Source: Micromonospora mirobrigensis (lineage in GTDB: Bacteria; Actinomycetota; Actinomycetes; Mycobacteriales; Micromonosporaceae). Taken from it: a stretch of DNA of 64,000 nucleotides. Where the stretch lies: positions 124,001 through 188,000 of the forward strand of contig NZ_FMCX01000004.1 of assembly GCF_900091555.1 (NCBI RefSeq). Direction: 5' to 3'. The position numbers were made by a program, and so were the translations under genes. The notes under the pieces were generated by a model. That model was not told the DNA's origin and ran no database searches. It was given only the letters and a program-made list of their open reading frames with translations. Shown piece by piece: positions 53,356 through 62,447 of the stretch (within the stretch, counting starts at the first letter, position 1; every line of letters begins with the position of its first letter).

Positions 53356-55002
53356 TCAGCTGCCGGCCGCGGCGACGGCGACCGCCCCGCTCAGGCTCCC
53401 CTCGTTGCCGCTGCGGTCCAGCCCGGACACGCAGTACGAGACCGACCCGCCGGCCGGGGCGGCGCCGTCGACCCAGGCGGTCGACCGGGTGGTGGCGACC
53501 AGCCGGGCGCCGCCGGAGTCCACCCGGTAGACGGCGAAGCTGGTGGCACCCTCTCCCCGCCAGGTCAGGGCCACCCCGCCGGTGCCGTCCCGCCGGGCCC
53601 CGGTCACTGTCGGGGCGGCCGGCGGGGCCGCCGGCAGCTGCGCCATCGTTGGCAGCAGCGCCGGCTCGGCGTAGTGCGCCCGGCTGTAGCGGGTGACCGC
53701 GCCGAGCCGGTCGGCGCGTACCTGGGCGGCGCTGAAGTGGACGCTGCCGCTGACCGGGTAGCGGCGGTTGAGCGCGAGCTGGCGGTCCAGCTCCCCCGGG
53801 TCGCTCCAGGTGCCGCGCTCACCGACCCGGTAGTCGGCCTGGCCGATCCAGAGCTGCACCCGGGTGCCCCGCACGGTCTGCGCCCACCAGGGCAGCAGCT
53901 TCGCGTAGTCGGCCCGGTCGAAGCCGATGTGCCAGTAGAGCTGCGGCACGACGTAGTCCAGCCACTGCCGGCGTACCCACAGCCGGGTGTCGGCGTGGAT
54001 GTCGTCGTAGCTCTGCAGGCCGGCGGTGGGCGAGCCGGCCGGGTCGGTACGGGCGTTGCGCCAGATGCCGAACGGGCTGATGCCGAACTTCACCCACGGC
54101 TTGATCGCCTTGATCCGCTCGCTCATCTCCCGGACCAGCGTGTTCACGTTCTCCCGCCGCCAGGCGTCCCGGTCGGCGGACCCGCGGCCGTAGCGGGCGT
54201 ACGCCGCGCCGTCCGGGAAGTCCTGGCCGGCCTCCGGGTACGGGTAGAAGAAGTCGTCGAAGTGCACCCCGTCGACGTCGTACCGGCCGACCGCCTCCAG
54301 CATGGCGTCCTCGACGAACCGGCGCGCCTCGGGCACCCCGGGGTTGAAGTACAGCCGGCTGCCGGGCTTGTCGGCGCTGGGGTAGGTGACCACCCACTCG
54401 GGGTGCCGGCGCAGCGGGTGGTCCGGCGCGAGCTGGTCCAGCCGCGGCCCGGGACCACCCACGGTGGCCGGCTGCCCGCCCCGGTACGGGTTGAACCAGG
54501 CGTGGAACTCCAGGTTGCGGGCGTGCGCCTCGGCGACCATGAACTCCATCGGGTCCCAGCCCGGGTCACGGCCGTCCCGTCGGCCGGTCAGCCACTGCGA
54601 CCACGGCGCGTACGCCGACGGCCAGAGCGCGTCCCCGCTCGGCCGGACGTGCACGAACACGGCGTTGTGGTGGTGCCGTACGGCCAGGTCCAGCCAGCCG
54701 CGGAACTCGGCCCGGACGGTCTCGGCCGGCAGCCCGGGGCGGCTCGGCCAGTCGATGTTGTTCACCGTGGTGATCCACATGCCGCGCAGCTCGCGGGTCG
54801 CCCGGGGGACCTGCCCGGCGCAGCGTGAGGCGCCGGAGGGGAGCGCGGTGGGCGACGGGGCGGCGGTCGTCCCGCCGGTGCCCGCGGCGATCGGGTTGCC
54901 CACCATCCGCCCGTGCAGTGACCAGGCCCCGGCCGTGACCGCCACGGCGAGCAGGACGATCACGGCGACGGGCGTGCGGCTACGGCGGCGGTGAGCGGGC
55001 AT
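53356..55002 (-). CDS. Family-10-like glycosyl hydrolase (GHL10/DUF187) with C-terminal FN3 domain
   Basis: A 548-residue exported protein. An N-terminal anchor or signal (TPVAVIVLLAVAVTAGAW) is followed by the GHL10 TIM-barrel-like domain (about 75-410: RGMWITTVNNIDWPSRPGL, FVHVRPSGDALWPS, EFHAWFNPYRG, DGVHFDDFFYPYP, KFGISPFGIWRN, YVVPQLYWHIGF). A fibronectin type III domain ends the protein (about 455-545). Related proteins are proposed to act on peptidoglycan or other glycans; substrate is not established. Start codons at 55002 and 55017 are both possible and neither has a strong ribosome site. Confidence 0.85.
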   Translation of the reverse strand: MPAHRRRSRTPVAVIVLLAVAVTAGAWSLHGRMVGNPIAAGTGGTTAAPSPTALPSGASRCAGQVPRATRELRGMWITTVNNIDWPSRPGLPAETVRAEFRGWLDLAVRHHHNAVFVHVRPSGDALWPSAYAPWSQWLTGRRDGRDPGWDPMEFMVAEAHARNLEFHAWFNPYRGGQPATVGGPGPRLDQLAPDHPLRRHPEWVVTYPSADKPGSRLYFNPGVPEARRFVEDAMLEAVGRYDVDGVHFDDFFYPYPEAGQDFPDGAAYARYGRGSADRDAWRRENVNTLVREMSERIKAIKPWVKFGISPFGIWRNARTDPAGSPTAGLQSYDDIHADTRLWVRRQWLDYVVPQLYWHIGFDRADYAKLLPWWAQTVRGTRVQLWIGQADYRVGERGTWSDPGELDRQLALNRRYPVSGSVHFSAAQVRADRLGAVTRYSRAHYAEPALLPTMAQLPAAPPAAPTVTGARRDGTGGVALTWRGEGATSFAVYRVDSGGARLVATTRSTAWVDGAAPAGGSVSYCVSGLDRSGNEGSLSGAVAVAAAGS

Positions 55003-55147
55003 CGGCCCAGTCTGCACAGTGCGCCCACGCCCCGCACCGACCGCCCTCGGACTTAATCGTCGGCTAAGGAGGCCGAGGCCGACGACGGCGGGAACCGGGC
55101 GGACCGCGCCCGGACCGGCCCGGAGCGGACCGGCCCGGGCGCCGGCA

Positions 55148-55267
55148 TCAGCCGGACGGGTTGCTGTTCAGCGCCGTCGTCTCGATCTTGTCCAGCTTGC
55201 GGATCTCGATCGTGTCGAGCTTGCCGGTCTCCTTCTTCTCGACCTTGCGGCTCTCGGGCTTCTTCAT
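55148..55267 (-). CDS. 39-residue putative modified-peptide precursor
   Basis: A very charged peptide: MKKPESRKVEKKETG, then an internal near-repeat KLDTIEIRKLDKIE, then a small neutral tail ending NSNPSG. The SD sequence AAGGAGGTGA sits 5 nt before the ATG and lies over the end of the upstream protease gene, whose stop is 4 nt away, so it is efficiently translated and coupled. A Lys/Glu-rich leader followed by a small Thr/Ala/Asn/Ser/Gly tail fits a RiPP precursor. The neighbours are an E1-like adenylating enzyme and a membrane peptidase, both with leader-binding-like domains. No signal peptide or cysteine is present. I do not recognise the family. Confidence 0.72.
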   Translation of the reverse strand: MKKPESRKVEKKETGKLDTIEIRKLDKIETTALNSNPSG

Positions 55268-55271
55268 GCCA

Positions 55272-56522
55272 TCACCTCCTTCCACCCCGTCGACGGGTAC
55301 GGCTGATCTTCCGGCGGATCCGCGGACCGTGCCGGCGCCACCAGGCCCAGGTCCACAGCGCGAGGCACAGGGCGCTGATGCCGGCGAAGGCCGCCGCGTC
55401 GAGGACCTCCGCGGTGGAGCCGCCGACGAGCACCGTGCGCGCGGCCGTGGTGGACAGCTCGACGCTCACCGGCAGGGTGACCAGGGCGGCCACCGCCAGG
55501 CAGCCCGCCGTCCCGAGCACCAGCACGACGGTGTAGACCCGCACGGCGAGGCGTTCCCGCGGGGTCAGCCGCTCGCTCGGGTCCGGCTCAGGGCCGCCCA
55601 CCCGCACCAGCCGACGCGCGAGGTGCCGGGCGTAGGCGGAGCCGTCGGCGTACAGGTTGGCGCAGCCGGCCAGGTCCTGGAGCATGAAGTAGACGTCGGT
55701 GCGCATGAAGACCAGGAACTGGACGGGGACCAGGGTCAGCGAGAGCAGCCCCACGGCGGCGACCAGGTCCCCGGCGACACCGACGAGGTGCGTGGCGGCG
55801 GGCAGCAGCACGGCGACGGCCGAGACCACCAGGTTCACCGCGATGCCGGCGAGGTAGACGGTGAGCCGGGCCCGGCGGGGCGCGGCCCACACCCCGCTGA
55901 CGTCGGTCTGCGCCACCAGGAACTGCAACCGGGTGCCGAGGCTCATCCGCCCGGGTGCGCCCGCCGCGCGGGCGGTGAACAGGTGGGCGAGCTCGTGCAG
56001 GAGGATCAGCGACCAGACGATGACGAAGTTGCCGAGCAGCACCGCCGCACCGCTGTCGCTCCAGACCAGCCGCCCGGGGTCGGGGGCCAGGGCCGGGTCC
56101 ACGGCGACCGCCACCAACGCGGCGATCAGGAGGGCCCCGACCGCCAGGGCCGGCGCGGGGTGCAGCAGCCAGCGCACGTGCCGCGGACGCAGCCGGGGGA
56201 ACATCGGCGCGGGCACCGGCGCCTGCGGCAGCGGCCGGTCGTCGAGCGCGGCGACGAAGCCGAGCTCCACCAGGGACGTCACGAACGCGGCCACGTCCAC
56301 GTCGCTGCCGGCCTCGGCGCGCAGCCGCCGGCGTACCTGCTCGACGGTGTGGTCGGCGAGCAGGGCGACGGCCCGCTGCCCGACCGGGGGCAGGGCGACG
56401 AACTCACCGGTCTCGACCCGGCCGACGATCCACGACCCGCCCTCGTCACGCATGTGCAGCGGGTGCAGCCGCACCCGCGTGGAGCCGTCGACCGTCAGGG
56501 AGGCGGCGACGGGAGCGCTCAT
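55272..56522 (-). CDS. Membrane zinc metalloprotease (M50-like) with N-terminal PqqD-like domain
   Basis: A 416-residue protein. Residues 12-95 resemble a PqqD-type winged-helix peptide-binding domain (GSWIVGRVETGEFVALPPVGQRAVALL, VAAFVTSLVELGFV). Several membrane spans follow, with the zinc motif H176-E-L-A-H180 in LILLHELAHLF and a second conserved block FMRTDVYFMLQDLAG that should supply the third ligand. This is the architecture of 'putative peptide zinc metalloprotease' proteins associated with modified peptides. Its ATG overlaps the E1-like gene's stop as ATGA. It probably cleaves the 39-residue peptide's leader and may also export the product. Confidence 0.85.
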   Translation of the reverse strand: MSAPVAASLTVDGSTRVRLHPLHMRDEGGSWIVGRVETGEFVALPPVGQRAVALLADHTVEQVRRRLRAEAGSDVDVAAFVTSLVELGFVAALDDRPLPQAPVPAPMFPRLRPRHVRWLLHPAPALAVGALLIAALVAVAVDPALAPDPGRLVWSDSGAAVLLGNFVIVWSLILLHELAHLFTARAAGAPGRMSLGTRLQFLVAQTDVSGVWAAPRRARLTVYLAGIAVNLVVSAVAVLLPAATHLVGVAGDLVAAVGLLSLTLVPVQFLVFMRTDVYFMLQDLAGCANLYADGSAYARHLARRLVRVGGPEPDPSERLTPRERLAVRVYTVVLVLGTAGCLAVAALVTLPVSVELSTTAARTVLVGGSTAEVLDAAAFAGISALCLALWTWAWWRRHGPRIRRKISRTRRRGGRR

Positions 56523-57622
56523 CGGAGCGTCCCGCAGGCCGGGCAGTCGGGCCGCCGCGGGTCGTCGAGCGTGAAGGTCGCGTCCAGCGCCATCAGGTTC
56601 ACCGCGTCGACCCGGCCGGGCGGCCGGGCCGGCACCCCGGTGATCAGCGCCAGGGCGTGGTGGGCGGCCAGGTAGCCGGAGATCCCCGCCGACGGCGCCG
56701 CGACGGCGTTGGCCACCGCCGCGTTGCGCCGTTCGGCGTCGGCGTAGCGCACCCCGGCGGCGTGGTGCCGGTCGGCGTCGGCGGCGCGTACGCACTCCCA
56801 GCAGGGCCCGGCACCGGGCACGTAGGAGCCGACCTGGACCAACGGGCCGTGGTAGCCGGCGTCCACCCACGGCGTGCCGGTGGCCAGGCAGGCCCGGTTG
56901 GTCCAGATCCGCACGTCGGGTTGCGGCCGGTCGGCCGAGAGCACCAGCACGTCGCACCGCGCGGCCAGCGCGGCGACGTCGTCGGGGCCGGTGATCCGCT
57001 GCCGGAGCCCGGTCACCCGCACCGCGGAGTTCAGCCGGCGCAGCCGGTGCGCGGCCGCGTCCGCCTTGGGCCGGCCGATGTCCCGCTCCTGGTAGAGCAC
57101 CTGCCGGTTGAGGTTGGACAGCTCCACCACGTCGGGGTCGACGCAGACCAGCCGGCCGACCCCGCTGGCCGCCAGGGCCATCGCCGCGACCCCGCCGGTG
57201 CCGCCCACGCCGACCAGGGTGACCCGGGCCCGGCTCAGCGCGACCTGCGGCTCCCAGGTGCTGGCCCGCGGGGTGAGGTCCAGCCAGCGGAAGTACGCCC
57301 GGCTGCGGTCGAAGCGTTCCCGGTCCCGCCCGCTCAGCTCCGCCGGCTCGGGCGCGCCGACGTCCTCGACGTAGCCCGCTTCGACGAAGCGGCGCAGCGC
57401 GGCCCGGATCCCGTCCGGGGTCTCGGTCGGGTGGGCGGCGTGGACCCGCCGGACGATCTCGTCGACGTCGCGGGAGCCGTCCATGCTCTCCAGCAGCGTC
57501 CAGACCGCGCCGTCCGGGTCGTCGACCTGCGCGGCGACGCCGTAGGTGGGCCCGCCGATGCGGACCGCGGAGCCGGCCACCCGGTACGGGGCGTGCTCCG
57601 GTTTGATGCGTGGGCGCCTCAT
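56519..57622 (-). CDS. E1/ThiF-like adenylyltransferase with N-terminal peptide-clamp-like domain
   Basis: A 367-residue protein. Residues 12-90 form a winged-helix segment like a RiPP recognition element (GPTYGVAAQVDDPDGAVWTLLESMDG, GIRAALRRFVEAGYVED). The E1 domain has GVGGTGG (138-144), the Asp strand VCVDPDVVELSNLNRQ, the conserved Lys in GRPKADA, and paired zinc Cys motifs C274WEC and C360PAC. E1/ThiF enzymes adenylate a C-terminal carboxylate; MccB of microcin C has the same clamp-plus-E1 layout. The ATG has GGGGGAG 7 nt upstream. It is the first gene of a three-gene operon with the protease and the 39-residue peptide. Confidence 0.87.
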   Translation of the reverse strand: MRRPRIKPEHAPYRVAGSAVRIGGPTYGVAAQVDDPDGAVWTLLESMDGSRDVDEIVRRVHAAHPTETPDGIRAALRRFVEAGYVEDVGAPEPAELSGRDRERFDRSRAYFRWLDLTPRASTWEPQVALSRARVTLVGVGGTGGVAAMALAASGVGRLVCVDPDVVELSNLNRQVLYQERDIGRPKADAAAHRLRRLNSAVRVTGLRQRITGPDDVAALAARCDVLVLSADRPQPDVRIWTNRACLATGTPWVDAGYHGPLVQVGSYVPGAGPCWECVRAADADRHHAAGVRYADAERRNAAVANAVAAPSAGISGYLAAHHALALITGVPARPPGRVDAVNLMALDATFTLDDPRRPDCPACGTLR

Positions 57623-57728
57623 GAGCCACTCCCCCGTGCACCGAGGCCACGACGCGTGCCGTTACAGCCTTCCGCCCGCACTCACCGTTGTCAATGCCGG
57701 TGGGTGCGGGCGGCGGGAGGGGCTGCGG

Positions 57729-58625
57729 TCAGCGGGGCGTGGTGTCGCGCCGCGAGGGGAAGGGCGTACCGGGCCGGCCGAGGGTGGAGCGGGCGCGCAG
57801 CCCTACCGGGTCCGGGGCGGGCTGCGGCACCGCGGCGGTCGTCGGACCGGCCGGGTCCGGGGTGAGGCGCGCGTCCACGTAGGCGAACCCGGCCCGGTCC
57901 TCGTCGGTCGGCGCGGCGAGCAGCGCGTAGATCAGCCCGACCACGCCGAAGATGACTGCGAGCACGATCGGCACCAGCAGGCCGCTGACCTCGGCGCCGG
58001 TCAGTTCGCCGCGCCGCTCGTGCAGGTGCACCGAGAGGGCGCTCATCCCGGTGAAGTGCATGCCGTTGACGGCGATCCCCATCACCAGCGCGGAGGCGGC
58101 CATGGCCAGACCACGCCGGACGGTCATCGACAGCCAGAGCGCGACGGTGGCGGCGACCAGGGCGATGACGACGGAGAGCGCCACCCGGGTCGAGTCGTAC
58201 CCGAGGGTGCCGTCCAGCCGCATGGCCGCCATGCCGGTGTAGTGCATGGCGGCGACGCCGGCGCCGGTGAACAGGCCGCCGACCAACAGCCGGGGCGCCG
58301 AGAGTCGACCCGTGCCGACGATGGCCAGACCGATACCGACGGCGACCACGGCGATCAGGGTGCTGGCCGCGGTGATCGGGATGTCGTACCGGATGCGGGT
58401 GCCGGCCACGGCGAAGCCGAGCATGGCCATGAAGTGCATCGCCCAGATGGCCGTGCCGCCGATCGCCCAGGCGGCGAGCAGCCCCCACCAGGCGCGCTGC
58501 CCGGGGCTCGACGCGGTACGGATCCGGCCGGCGCAGACCAGCCCGAGGAAGGACCCCAGCACCGACAGCGCGTAGCTGAGCGCCGGTGTGATCCATCCGT
58601 ACTCAAAGTGATTGATCTCCGCCAC
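57729..58625 (-). CDS. MHYT-domain integral membrane protein
   Basis: A 298-residue protein with seven predicted spans and three MHYT-type motifs (WAMHFMAM, AAMHYTGMAAM, NGMHFTGMSAL), proposed in this family to bind copper and sense oxygen, CO or NO. There is no GGDEF, EAL or kinase domain attached; the cytoplasmic tail (about 255-298) is Pro-rich. The GTG at 58625 is preferred because GGGGGGAAG lies 5 nt upstream; a longer frame from 58676 is possible. It lies 106 nt upstream of the E1-like gene on the same strand, and a link is not evident. Confidence 0.87.
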   Translation of the reverse strand: MAEINHFEYGWITPALSYALSVLGSFLGLVCAGRIRTASSPGQRAWWGLLAAWAIGGTAIWAMHFMAMLGFAVAGTRIRYDIPITAASTLIAVVAVGIGLAIVGTGRLSAPRLLVGGLFTGAGVAAMHYTGMAAMRLDGTLGYDSTRVALSVVIALVAATVALWLSMTVRRGLAMAASALVMGIAVNGMHFTGMSALSVHLHERRGELTGAEVSGLLVPIVLAVIFGVVGLIYALLAAPTDEDRAGFAYVDARLTPDPAGPTTAAVPQPAPDPVGLRARSTLGRPGTPFPSRRDTTPR

Positions 58626-58702
58626 CGCGGCTTCCCCCCAAAGAGCTACCGGCGCGTAGCAGTCGCGCCCGGACAATGATCGGTGAGGGCATCAGCAGCC
58701 GC

Positions 58703-58737
58703 AACGGCACCCCCCGGACAATTCGGGGGGTGCCGTT
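58703..58737 (-). terminator. Hairpin terminator after the helicase gene
   Basis: A perfect 13-bp stem AACGGCACCCCCC/GGGGGGTGCCGTT (58703-58715 with 58725-58737) with a 9-nt loop lies 54 nt past the helicase stop codon. Confidence 0.65.
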
Positions 58738-58791
58738 GTCGTAACCCTGCGCAGTCCCGCCGGCGGGACCAGCAGTGACCGATTGTGACCA

Positions 58792-61590
58792 TCATCCGAC
58801 GTGGTAGGCGAGCACTCCCCGGTTCACCGCGGCGATCGCCTGGCGGGCGGTGGCCCGCAGCTCGGTCGACGCGCCGCCGGAGTCGGCGAGCTGGCCCAAC
58901 AGGTCGACGACCTGCCGCGCCCACCGGACGAAGTCGCCGGCCGGCATCTCGCCCTCGATCTGGTGGCCGCTGGCCAGCACCTTGGCCAGCACCTCGCCCC
59001 GGGCCCAGCGGTAGATCGGCCAGGCGAAGCCGAGGTCCGGCTCCCGGGTGACCGTCAGCCCGCGGTCGGCCTCGTCGGTCTCGATCTCGCCCCACAGCTT
59101 GAGCGTCTCGCCGACCGCGTCGGAGACCGGACCGCGCGGCAGCCCGGCCCGCTCGTCGACGTCCCGACGCGCCTCGAACACCACCACCGAGACCGCCGCG
59201 GCCAGCTCGGCCGGGGAGAGCCCGTCCCAGACGCCGCGCCGCAGGCACTCGGCGACCAGCAGGTCCGCCTCGGTCCAGATCCGGCCGAGCATCCGGCCGG
59301 CGTCGGTGACCGTGCCGTCCGCGGCGAGGTAACCGCGGGCGGTCAGCAGCGCCACGATCCGGTCGAAGGTACGGGCCAACGAACCGGTCCGCCCGGCGAC
59401 CCGCTGCCGCAGCTCCTCGGTGTCGCGTTCCAGCCGCCGCGCCCGCTCCGCCCAGCGGGCGTGCTCCTCCCGCTCGGGACAGGAGTGGCACGGGTGCCGG
59501 CGCAGCTCGCCGCGGAGCTGGCTGAGCCGGTGGTCCTCCCCCGCGGCCTGCCGGGACCGGCCGCCCCGGCGACCGCCGTGCCGGTCCAGGCCGGTGCCGC
59601 TGACCTCGGCGGCCAGGTCCCGCCGGGCGGCCGGCGAGCGGTGGTTGAAGTGCTTCGGCACCCGGATCCGGGCCAGCACCTCGGCCGGGGTGGTGAAGTC
59701 GCCGGGGCTGACCCGGCCGGCCCAGCGGTCCTGGGTGAGCACCAGCGGGCGCGGTTCCCCGAAGCCGCCGGTGGCCGGGTCGAGCACCACCGCGAGGCCG
59801 GCCCGCCGCCCGGACGGCACCCGGATCACGTCACCGACCCGCAGCCGCTCCAGCGACTCGACCGCGGCGGCCTTGCGCTGGGTCTGCCCCTGCCGGGCGA
59901 TCGCGCGCTCCCGCTCGGTGATGGCCACCCGCAGCGCGAAGTACTCGTCGAAGTCGCCGTGGTGGCAGGCCGCCTCCGCGCCGTACGCCTCGATCGTCTC
60001 GGTGTTGCGCTGCACCTGCCGGGCCAGGCCGACCACCGACCGGTCCGCCTGGAACTGGGCGAACGACGACTCCAGCAGCGCCCGGGCCGGTTCGGCGCCG
60101 ACCGTCCCGACCAGGTTGACCGCCATGTTGTACGACGGCCGGAAGCTGGACCGCAGCGGGTAGGTGCGGGTGGAGGCCAGGCCGGCGACGTGCCGGGGGT
60201 CGGTCTCCGGCGACCAGACCACGACCGCGTGCCCCTCGACGTCGATGCCGCGCCGGCCGGCCCGCCCGGTGAGCTGCGTGTACTCCCCCGGGGTGAGGTC
60301 GACGTGGGCCTCGCCGTTGTACTTGACCAGGCGTTCCAGCACGACGCAGCGGGCCGGCATGTTGATGCCCAGCGCCAGGGTCTCGGTGGCGAAGACCGCC
60401 TTGACCAGCCCGCGGACGAAGAGCTCCTCGACGATCTCCTTGAACACCGGCAGCATGCCGGCGTGGTGGGCGGCCAGGCCGCGCTCCAGGCCGTCGAGCC
60501 ATTCCCAGTAGCCGAGCACCGACAGGTCCTCGCCGGGGATGGCGGTCACCCGGGACTCGACCACCCGGCGGATCTCGGCGCGCTCGTCCGGCGAGGTCAG
60601 CCGCAGGCCGGCGGCGAGGCACTGCTGCACGGCGGCGGCGCAGCCGGCCCGGCTGAAGATGAACAGGATCGCCGGCAGCAGGCCCTCCCGGTCCAGCCGG
60701 TCGACGATGTCCGGGCGCAGCGGACCGCGCCAGCGGGGGCCGCGGCGACCCCCGCCGGGGCCGGCGCTGCGCCCCTCGCCCAGCTCCAGCCGGCGCACCG
60801 TGTCGCGGGTGTAGCGCAGCAGCTCCGGGTGCACGTCGTGCTTGCGGGCGGCGTCGGCGTCGTGGAACAGGTCGAACATCCGTTTGCCGACCAGCATGTG
60901 CTGCCACAGCGGCACCGGCCGGTGCTCGCTGACCACCACGGCGGTCTCGCCCCGCACGGTGACCAGCCAGTCGGCGAACTCCTCGGCGTTGGACACGGTC
61001 GCCGAGAGCGAGACCAGGGTGACCGAGGCGGGCAGGTGGATGATCACCTCTTCCCACACCCCGCCGCGGAACCGGTCGGCCAGGTAGTGCACCTCGTCCA
61101 TCACCACGTAGGCCAGCCCCTCGAGGGTGCTGGAGCCGGCGTAGAGCATGTTGCGCAGCACCTCGGTGGTCATCACCACCACCGGCGCGTCGCCGTTGAT
61201 TGCGTTGTCACCGGTGAGCAGGCCGACCTGCTCGGCGCCGTACCGGTCGACCAGGTCGTGGTACTTCTGGTTGGACAGCGCCTTGATCGGCGTGGTGTAG
61301 AAGCACTTGCGCCGGGTGGTGCCGGACGGGCCGCCGTCGGCGACCGACGGCTGGTCGGGCGTCCCGCGCAACGCCAGGTGTACGGCGAACTCGCCCACCA
61401 CCGTCTTGCCGGCGCCGGTCGGGGCGCAGACCAGCACGCCGCTGCCGCGCTCCAGGGACTGGCACGCCTCCCGCTGGAAGTCGTCCAGGTCGAACCCCAG
61501 ATCGCGGGCGAACTCGTCCAGGGCCGGGAACTCGGATGCGTACGCGGCCCGGCGGCGCGCCGCGGCGTACCGCTCGGCGGGACTCGACAT
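58792..61590 (-). CDS. helY: Ski2/Mtr4-like DEVH-box RNA helicase (HelY)
   Basis: A 932-residue superfamily 2 helicase. Walker A is APTGAGKT (56-63), Ia region TTPIKALSNQK, motif II DEVH (165-168), motif III LSATVSNAEEF, then TETLALGINMPAR and motif VI QLTGRAGRRGID. The C-terminal half carries the DSHCT-like helical region. This is the actinobacterial HelY family, related to eukaryotic exosome helicases Ski2/Mtr4. The ATG at 61590 gives the usual N-terminus. It is divergent from the HAD hydrolase gene. Confidence 0.94.
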   Translation of the reverse strand: MSSPAERYAAARRRAAYASEFPALDEFARDLGFDLDDFQREACQSLERGSGVLVCAPTGAGKTVVGEFAVHLALRGTPDQPSVADGGPSGTTRRKCFYTTPIKALSNQKYHDLVDRYGAEQVGLLTGDNAINGDAPVVVMTTEVLRNMLYAGSSTLEGLAYVVMDEVHYLADRFRGGVWEEVIIHLPASVTLVSLSATVSNAEEFADWLVTVRGETAVVVSEHRPVPLWQHMLVGKRMFDLFHDADAARKHDVHPELLRYTRDTVRRLELGEGRSAGPGGGRRGPRWRGPLRPDIVDRLDREGLLPAILFIFSRAGCAAAVQQCLAAGLRLTSPDERAEIRRVVESRVTAIPGEDLSVLGYWEWLDGLERGLAAHHAGMLPVFKEIVEELFVRGLVKAVFATETLALGINMPARCVVLERLVKYNGEAHVDLTPGEYTQLTGRAGRRGIDVEGHAVVVWSPETDPRHVAGLASTRTYPLRSSFRPSYNMAVNLVGTVGAEPARALLESSFAQFQADRSVVGLARQVQRNTETIEAYGAEAACHHGDFDEYFALRVAITERERAIARQGQTQRKAAAVESLERLRVGDVIRVPSGRRAGLAVVLDPATGGFGEPRPLVLTQDRWAGRVSPGDFTTPAEVLARIRVPKHFNHRSPAARRDLAAEVSGTGLDRHGGRRGGRSRQAAGEDHRLSQLRGELRRHPCHSCPEREEHARWAERARRLERDTEELRQRVAGRTGSLARTFDRIVALLTARGYLAADGTVTDAGRMLGRIWTEADLLVAECLRRGVWDGLSPAELAAAVSVVVFEARRDVDERAGLPRGPVSDAVGETLKLWGEIETDEADRGLTVTREPDLGFAWPIYRWARGEVLAKVLASGHQIEGEMPAGDFVRWARQVVDLLGQLADSGGASTELRATARQAIAAVNRGVLAYHVG

Positions 61591-61675
61591 GTCACCAAGA
61601 TTAATGCGTGCGCCGGCACGCCACCCGGCAAGGCGTCCGGAGGGGTCGTCGGGGGCGGTCGGTAGGGTGCACGGC

Positions 61676-62446
61676 GTGCCGGACCATGCCCGACCCACCC
61701 ACGAACCCGCCCCGGGGGACGCCGAGGACGCCGTCGACCCGCGGGTGCCCCGCCGACCGGTGGAGGCCGTGCTCCTCGACTTCCACGGGACCCTGGCCCA
61801 GGTGGAGGAGGCCCGCGACTGGGTCACCGCCGCCGCGGCCACCTGCGGGGTGACGCTGGAGCGGACCCGGGCCACCGTGCTGGCCGACCGGCTGCTCACC
61901 GCGGGTCGCCCCGGCGGGCCGCCGCCGGCGCGGGTGCCGCCCCCGCTGGCCGAGCTCTGGGCCGACCGCGACCTCTACGAGTACGCGCACCGCGGCGCGT
62001 ACACCGGCCTGGCCGCGACCGTCGACTCCGGCATCGAGGGGCTGGCCGAGGCGCTCTACGAGCGGCTGCTGGCCCCCGAGGGCTGGGTGCCGTACCCGGA
62101 CGTCGAGGCGGTGCTCAAGGGGCTGCGGCAGGCCGGGGTCAAGGTGGCGGTGGTGAGCAACGTCGGCTTCGACATCCGACCGTTGGTCGCCGCCTGGGGG
62201 CTGGCCGACCTGGTCGACGCCTACGCCCTGTCGTACGAGGTGGGGCGCTGCAAGCCCGACCCGGGGATCTTCCTGCGCGCCTGCGGCATGCTCGGCGTCG
62301 ACCCGGAGCGGACGCTGATGGTGGGTGACACGCCGGCCGACGCGGGCGCGGTGCGCGCCGGTTGCGCGGTGCTGGTCCTGCCCTGCGCCGACCCGGGACG
62401 CAGCAACGGCCTCGGCGCGGTCCTCGACCTGGCCCTGCGCGACTGA
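61676..62446 (+). CDS. HAD superfamily hydrolase
   Basis: A 256-residue phosphatase-like protein. Motif I is VLLDFHGTLAQ, where the usual second Asp (DxDGT) is replaced by His (DFHGT), motif II is VVSNVGFDI, and motifs III/IV are KPDPGIF and MVGDTPADAG. The missing second Asp (general acid/base) suggests altered or reduced phosphatase activity, or an acid-dehalogenase-like chemistry. GTG starts at 61676 and 61667 are both possible. It is divergent from helY. Confidence 0.87.
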   Translation: MPDHARPTHEPAPGDAEDAVDPRVPRRPVEAVLLDFHGTLAQVEEARDWVTAAAATCGVTLERTRATVLADRLLTAGRPGGPPPARVPPPLAELWADRDLYEYAHRGAYTGLAATVDSGIEGLAEALYERLLAPEGWVPYPDVEAVLKGLRQAGVKVAVVSNVGFDIRPLVAAWGLADLVDAYALSYEVGRCKPDPGIFLRACGMLGVDPERTLMVGDTPADAGAVRAGCAVLVLPCADPGRSNGLGAVLDLALRD

Positions 62447-62447
62447 T

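Noticed and set aside
57661..57694. TTGACA and TGTAAC hexamers upstream of the E1-like gene as a promoter
   Set aside because: The spacing is 22 bp, too long for a standard -35/-10 pair; only a transcription start map would settle it.
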